Assembly: GCA_023427285.1 (NCBI GenBank)
Contig: JAEZBH010000272.1
Span: 1-8,251, forward strand
Origin: Pseudomonadota bacterium
GTDB taxonomy: Bacteria; Pseudomonadota; Alphaproteobacteria; Sphingomonadales; Sphingomonadaceae
Reading direction: 5' to 3'
DNA: 8,251 bases
Below the pieces are notes generated by a model that was not told the DNA's origin, did not search any database, and saw only the letters and a list, made by a program, of their open reading frames with translations. Below are positions 5,626 through 8,251 of the stretch, one piece after another (position 1 is the first letter of the stretch; the number at the start of each line of letters is the position of its first letter). Position numbers and translations under genes: made by a program.

Positions 5626-5644
5626 CGCTTGCAGATGCAAAGCG
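5626..5644. promoter_or_regulatory. Palindrome and candidate promoter before the aldo/keto reductase
   Basis: CGCTTGCA (5626-5633) and TGCAAAGCG (5636-5644) form a near-perfect palindrome centred on GA, with one extra A. Its left half contains TTGCAG (5629-5634), which lies 17 bases before TAATAA (5652-5657), a possible -35/-10 pair. An AT-rich TAAGTAAGTAAAT follows. An operator overlapping a promoter would fit this layout; it is inferred from pattern only. Confidence 0.4.
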
Positions 5645-5696
5645 CACGACATAATAAGTAAGTAAATACTGATATACGAACAAGGGAGAGGATTGC

Positions 5697-6668
5697 ATGC
5701 TTGCAAAGGCCAAACTTGCCAAGACGGATCTGACGGTCAGCCAGCTCTGCTACGGCACGAACATGCTCGGCACGGCAGTCGACCAGTCAACCGCAAACGC
5801 CATTCTGGACACGTTTGCTGAACTCGGCGGCAATTTCATCGACACGGCCCGCTCTTATGGCGACTGGATTCCCGACGCACCCTCAGGTGCCAGCGAGCGC
5901 GCAATCGGTGCATGGCTGAAGGGCAAGAACCGGAGCGATTTCGTCATTGCCACCAAGGGCTGCATGGTGGACATGCGCGCTGGCGATTGGCGCAATCGCG
6001 TCACGCCTGCCGATCTGAACCAGGATATCAACGAGAGCCTCAGCCACCTCGGCATCGACACCATCGATCTGTACTGGCTCCATGCCGACAACCCGGAAGC
6101 TCCGGTGCAGCCGATCATCGATGCCCTGATCGAACACCAGAAGGCAGGCCGCATCCGTTATTTCGGCGCTTCAAACTGGACGGCCGAGCGCGTTCGTGAA
6201 GCCAACGCCTATGCCGCTTCCATCGGCCATGACGGCTTTGTCGCATGCCAGCCGTTCTGGGGCCTGGCGGTTCCCAATCGGGAAAACGCGGCGCAGCAGG
6301 GTTACCTGTATTATTATGAGGACGGCTTCCAGTCGCTGCACGCCGAGGGCATGCCGATCATCCCCTACTCCGCACAGAGCGGCGGCTATTTCACCAAGCG
6401 CGACGCCGGCGGACTTGATGCCGTGCCCGAGGGCCTGCGCGCCCGTCATGACCACCCGGCCAACGATGTACGCCTCAAGGCTGTGCAGGAGTTGGCCAAA
6501 AAGCATGGCGTGACGATCAACGAGATCGTTCTGTCCTACCTGACGTCGCAGCCGAACCGGACCATTCCGATTTTTGGCGGCAGCCGTCCGGAGCAGATCC
6601 GTGAAAGCGTGAAGGCCGTTGCTCTGAAGCTGACCGCTGACGAGCTGAAGCAATTGCAAGCCGCCTAA
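5697..6668 (+). CDS. Aldo/keto reductase
   Basis: A 323-residue aldo/keto reductase: a cytosolic (alpha/beta)8 barrel that reduces aldehydes or ketones, or oxidises alcohols, usually with NADPH. The catalytic tetrad is complete: Asp49 and Tyr54 (FIDTARSYGD), Lys87 (ATKGC) and His129 (YWLHAD). Further family marks are GASNW (157-161), Gln185 in ACQPFWG, PYSAQSGG (223-230) and the cofactor-binding GGSRPEQIRES (294-304). The loop at about 200-250 with YLYYYEDG and a charged stretch is long and probably forms the substrate lid (inference). The start at 5697 has AAGGGAGAGG five bases upstream. It heads the rightward unit with a TIM-barrel protein and a transporter. The substrate, probably a sugar-like or cyclic carbonyl, is unknown. 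Confidence 0.96.
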   Translation: MLAKAKLAKTDLTVSQLCYGTNMLGTAVDQSTANAILDTFAELGGNFIDTARSYGDWIPDAPSGASERAIGAWLKGKNRSDFVIATKGCMVDMRAGDWRNRVTPADLNQDINESLSHLGIDTIDLYWLHADNPEAPVQPIIDALIEHQKAGRIRYFGASNWTAERVREANAYAASIGHDGFVACQPFWGLAVPNRENAAQQGYLYYYEDGFQSLHAEGMPIIPYSAQSGGYFTKRDAGGLDAVPEGLRARHDHPANDVRLKAVQELAKKHGVTINEIVLSYLTSQPNRTIPIFGGSRPEQIRESVKAVALKLTADELKQLQAA

Positions 6669-6740
6669 CCGCAGACTGGAGCGGCTTGGCAATGAGTGCT
6701 CAGTCGCTCCGGGCTTTGCCGGTCAGTCCAAGCAGGACGT

Positions 6741-7565
6741 ATGAACTCTGTACCTGTACTCGGGCTTGCGCTCGATCACCTCACGGTTGTTGACACAACC
6801 CCTTCTCAACTGGTCGAGGCGGCTGCGGCAGCGAACTGCCGCGCTGTTTGCGCTTTTCTGGAGCCAATGTCCGTTCTGCCGGACATGCCGACGTTTGACC
6901 TGCACCCCGGCTCTAGCGAATTTCGGGAGACGCGGGCCAGAATGGCGGACCTCGGCATCGGGCTCGATATCGCTTATCCCTTCACGCTGGCGGGCCGCAC
7001 GGACTTGGAGTCCCTGCGCCCAAAGCTGGAATGCGCCGCGGGTCTTGAGGCATGGGCCGTCAATGCCCTGTGCTACACCAGAGACCCTGAACACCGCCGC
7101 GAGCAATTCACAGCCTTCAGTGCGCTGGCACTGGAATACGGTCTGAATGTCGTTCTGGAATTCTTTCCGGCATCTCAGGTGCAAACACTGGCGCAAGCCC
7201 TTGAGCTTGCAGCCTTGGTGAACAAGCCTGGGCAAGTGGGCGTCAATGTTGATTTGCTGCACCTGATCCGCTCCGGCAGCAGCATTGCCGAACTCGCCGC
7301 AGCACCAAGAGAATTCATTCTTTACGGTCAATTCTGCGATGGCCCTGCCGAATGCAGCCCTGAGCATCGGGACTTCGAAGCCTCATCCCAACGTCTGCTT
7401 GCGGGCGACGGAGCACTCGATCTTGCGGGCTTTGCGCGGGCCTTGCCCCCCGCCTGCCGTGCCAGCGTGGAATTGCCCCAACATGACGCCCTCAAGGCTG
7501 GCCTTCCAATAATCAAGCGAGCGCGGCGCGCCGTGTCAGGCGTTGCGGCAGCCGTCGCAAAATAG
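6741..7565 (+). CDS. Xylose-isomerase-like TIM-barrel protein (sugar phosphate isomerase/epimerase type)
   Basis: A 274-residue protein of the AP-endonuclease-2 / xylose-isomerase-like barrel superfamily, which includes sugar epimerases, inosose dehydratases and dehydroshikimate dehydratases, usually with a divalent metal. Likely metal ligands lie in order Glu140 (VVLEFFP), Asp171 with His174 (NVDLLHL), Gln197 (YGQFCDG) and Glu244 (SVELPQHD). The third ligand being Gln rather than His differs from the tagatose-epimerase pattern. The start at 6741 has AGGA only three bases upstream. The frame is open to a GTG at 6696, but those 15 residues lack similarity to a barrel strand. The gene lies 72 bases after the aldo/keto reductase and 34 before the transporter, so one transcript is likely. 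The reaction could be isomerisation, epimerisation or dehydration of a hydroxylated ring or sugar. Confidence 0.88.
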   Translation: MNSVPVLGLALDHLTVVDTTPSQLVEAAAAANCRAVCAFLEPMSVLPDMPTFDLHPGSSEFRETRARMADLGIGLDIAYPFTLAGRTDLESLRPKLECAAGLEAWAVNALCYTRDPEHRREQFTAFSALALEYGLNVVLEFFPASQVQTLAQALELAALVNKPGQVGVNVDLLHLIRSGSSIAELAAAPREFILYGQFCDGPAECSPEHRDFEASSQRLLAGDGALDLAGFARALPPACRASVELPQHDALKAGLPIIKRARRAVSGVAAAVAK

Positions 7566-7583
7566 AATTGGCCTAATGTTTCC

Positions 7584-7592
7584 GGGGAGGGA
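7584..7592 (+). promoter_or_regulatory. Ribosome binding site that fixes the transporter start at 7600
   Basis: GGGGAGGGA ends seven bases before the ATG at 7600. An in-frame ATG at 7576 would add eight residues but lies upstream of this site and has no ribosome site of its own. Confidence 0.75.
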
Positions 7593-7599
7593 CGCCAAG

Positions 7600-8251
7600 A
7601 TGCCATCGGTCAACGAGACGACACCGGACACTGCAACAGGCCGAAGTGCAGCCTACGCTGTTTACATTCTGCTGCTCATGCTGCTCATCAACACGATCAG
7701 CTATGCAGACAGGCATTTGTTCTCAATTCTGATCCCGGCGATCAAGTTGGAATTCGGTGCAAGCGATGCCCTTCTCGGGCTGATCGGCGGCCCTGGCTTC
7801 ATCATCAGCTATGTCCTTTGCACCCTGCCGCTGGCGCGCCTTGCCGACCGCTGGTCCCGGCGCAAGGTGCTGGCATTGTCGGCCGCCTTCTGGAGCGCCG
7901 CCACCGCCCTGTGCGGGATGGCCGCCAACGTGGGCCAACTGGCGGTTGCCCGCGTTGCAGTCGGCATTGGCGAGGCCGGTGGGTTCCCGCCCTCCCAGTC
8001 CATCGTCTCCAGTCAATTCAGCGGCAAGCGGCGGGCGACCGCTCTTGGCATTCTCACGGCCAGCACCTCGCTCGGTATTGTGCTGGGCCTGACCGGCGGC
8101 GGCATTCTGGCATCGCACTGGGGATGGCGCGAAGCCTTCATCATTCTGGCCGCCCCCGGCTTGCCGCTGGCGTTGCTGATCTGGCTGACCGGCCCCAAAC
8201 GCGCCAGGAAGCCCGCCGCCTCCACCGCTTCGCCGCAGCAAAGTTCCGCGT
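7600..8251 (+). CDS. Major facilitator superfamily transporter, N-terminal half, cut by window edge
   Basis: An inner-membrane secondary transporter of the MFS. The first 217 residues are present and the gene runs off the right edge. After a polar N-terminus, hydrophobic helices are visible at about 19-35, 57-79, 91-110, 112-132, 146-170 and 178-196, which is the first six-helix bundle. The first helix ends with YADRHLFS (35-42), and the helix 2-3 loop carries the MFS signature LADRWSRRKV (81-90). GIGEAGGFPPSQS (122-134) in helix 4 resembles the spinster-like and organic-anion members. The end of the visible part (about 198-217, rich in Arg, Lys, Ala and Ser) is the start of the central cytoplasmic loop. 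It probably brings the cluster substrate into the cell, driven by protons (inference). Confidence 0.93.
   Translation, partial: MPSVNETTPDTATGRSAAYAVYILLLMLLINTISYADRHLFSILIPAIKLEFGASDALLGLIGGPGFIISYVLCTLPLARLADRWSRRKVLALSAAFWSAATALCGMAANVGQLAVARVAVGIGEAGGFPPSQSIVSSQFSGKRRATALGILTASTSLGIVLGLTGGGILASHWGWREAFIILAAPGLPLALLIWLTGPKRARKPAASTASPQQSSA

Noticed and set aside
6678..6710. Inverted repeat GGAGCG/CGCTCC between the AKR and TIM-barrel genes
   Set aside because: The arms are only six bases with a 21-base spacer and no T-run follows. The genes look co-transcribed, so a terminator is not supported.
1..8251. Search for insertion sequences, integrase genes, tRNAs, rRNA and CRISPR arrays
   Set aside because: No transposase or integrase motif, no terminal repeats with target duplication, no cloverleaf and no regularly spaced repeat were seen.

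Overview
This is GC-rich bacterial DNA with compact operons, strong Shine-Dalgarno sites and many short-chain dehydrogenase/reductase (SDR) genes next to small NTF2-like (SnoaL-type) proteins. That gene mix and codon style are common in catabolic islands of Alphaproteobacteria, especially sphingomonads. The taxonomic guess is inference; no marker gene is present.

Layout. (A) 1-327, minus: the N-terminal part of an SDR that runs off the left edge. (B) 328-680: a divergent regulatory region with no convincing gene. (C) 681-2910, plus: a tight operon of two SDRs and a 209-residue NTF2-like protein, closed by a strong terminator at 2925-2959. (D) 4738-2969, minus: a convergent unit of an SDR, an Lrp/AsnC-family regulator and a small cupin; the last two overlap by one base. 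(E) 4739-5021: a second divergent regulatory region with several small inverted and direct repeats. (F) 5022-5558, plus: a second NTF2-like gene interrupted by one in-frame TAA, beyond which the family-like reading frame continues for 45 codons. (G) 5594-5644: a very stable hairpin and a palindrome. (H) 5697 to the right edge, plus: an aldo/keto reductase, a xylose-isomerase-like TIM-barrel protein and the first 217 residues of a major facilitator transporter.

Read together, the window encodes an importer, five NAD(P)-dependent alcohol/carbonyl redox enzymes (four SDRs and one AKR), a metal-dependent isomerase/epimerase/dehydratase-type barrel, two cone-fold proteins of a family that includes dehydratases and isomerases, a cupin and a local Lrp-type regulator. 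It contains no oxygenase, CoA ligase, thiolase or glycosidase. The most economical reading is a substrate-specific catabolic or modification cluster for a hydroxylated/keto, cyclic or sugar-like small molecule. The substrate cannot be told from the sequence.

The points most worth a second look are the in-frame stop in the NTF2-like gene at 5418-5420, a long imperfect inverted repeat that brackets the start of the Lrp-type regulator (3865-3931), and the hairpin/palindrome pair in front of the aldo/keto reductase.
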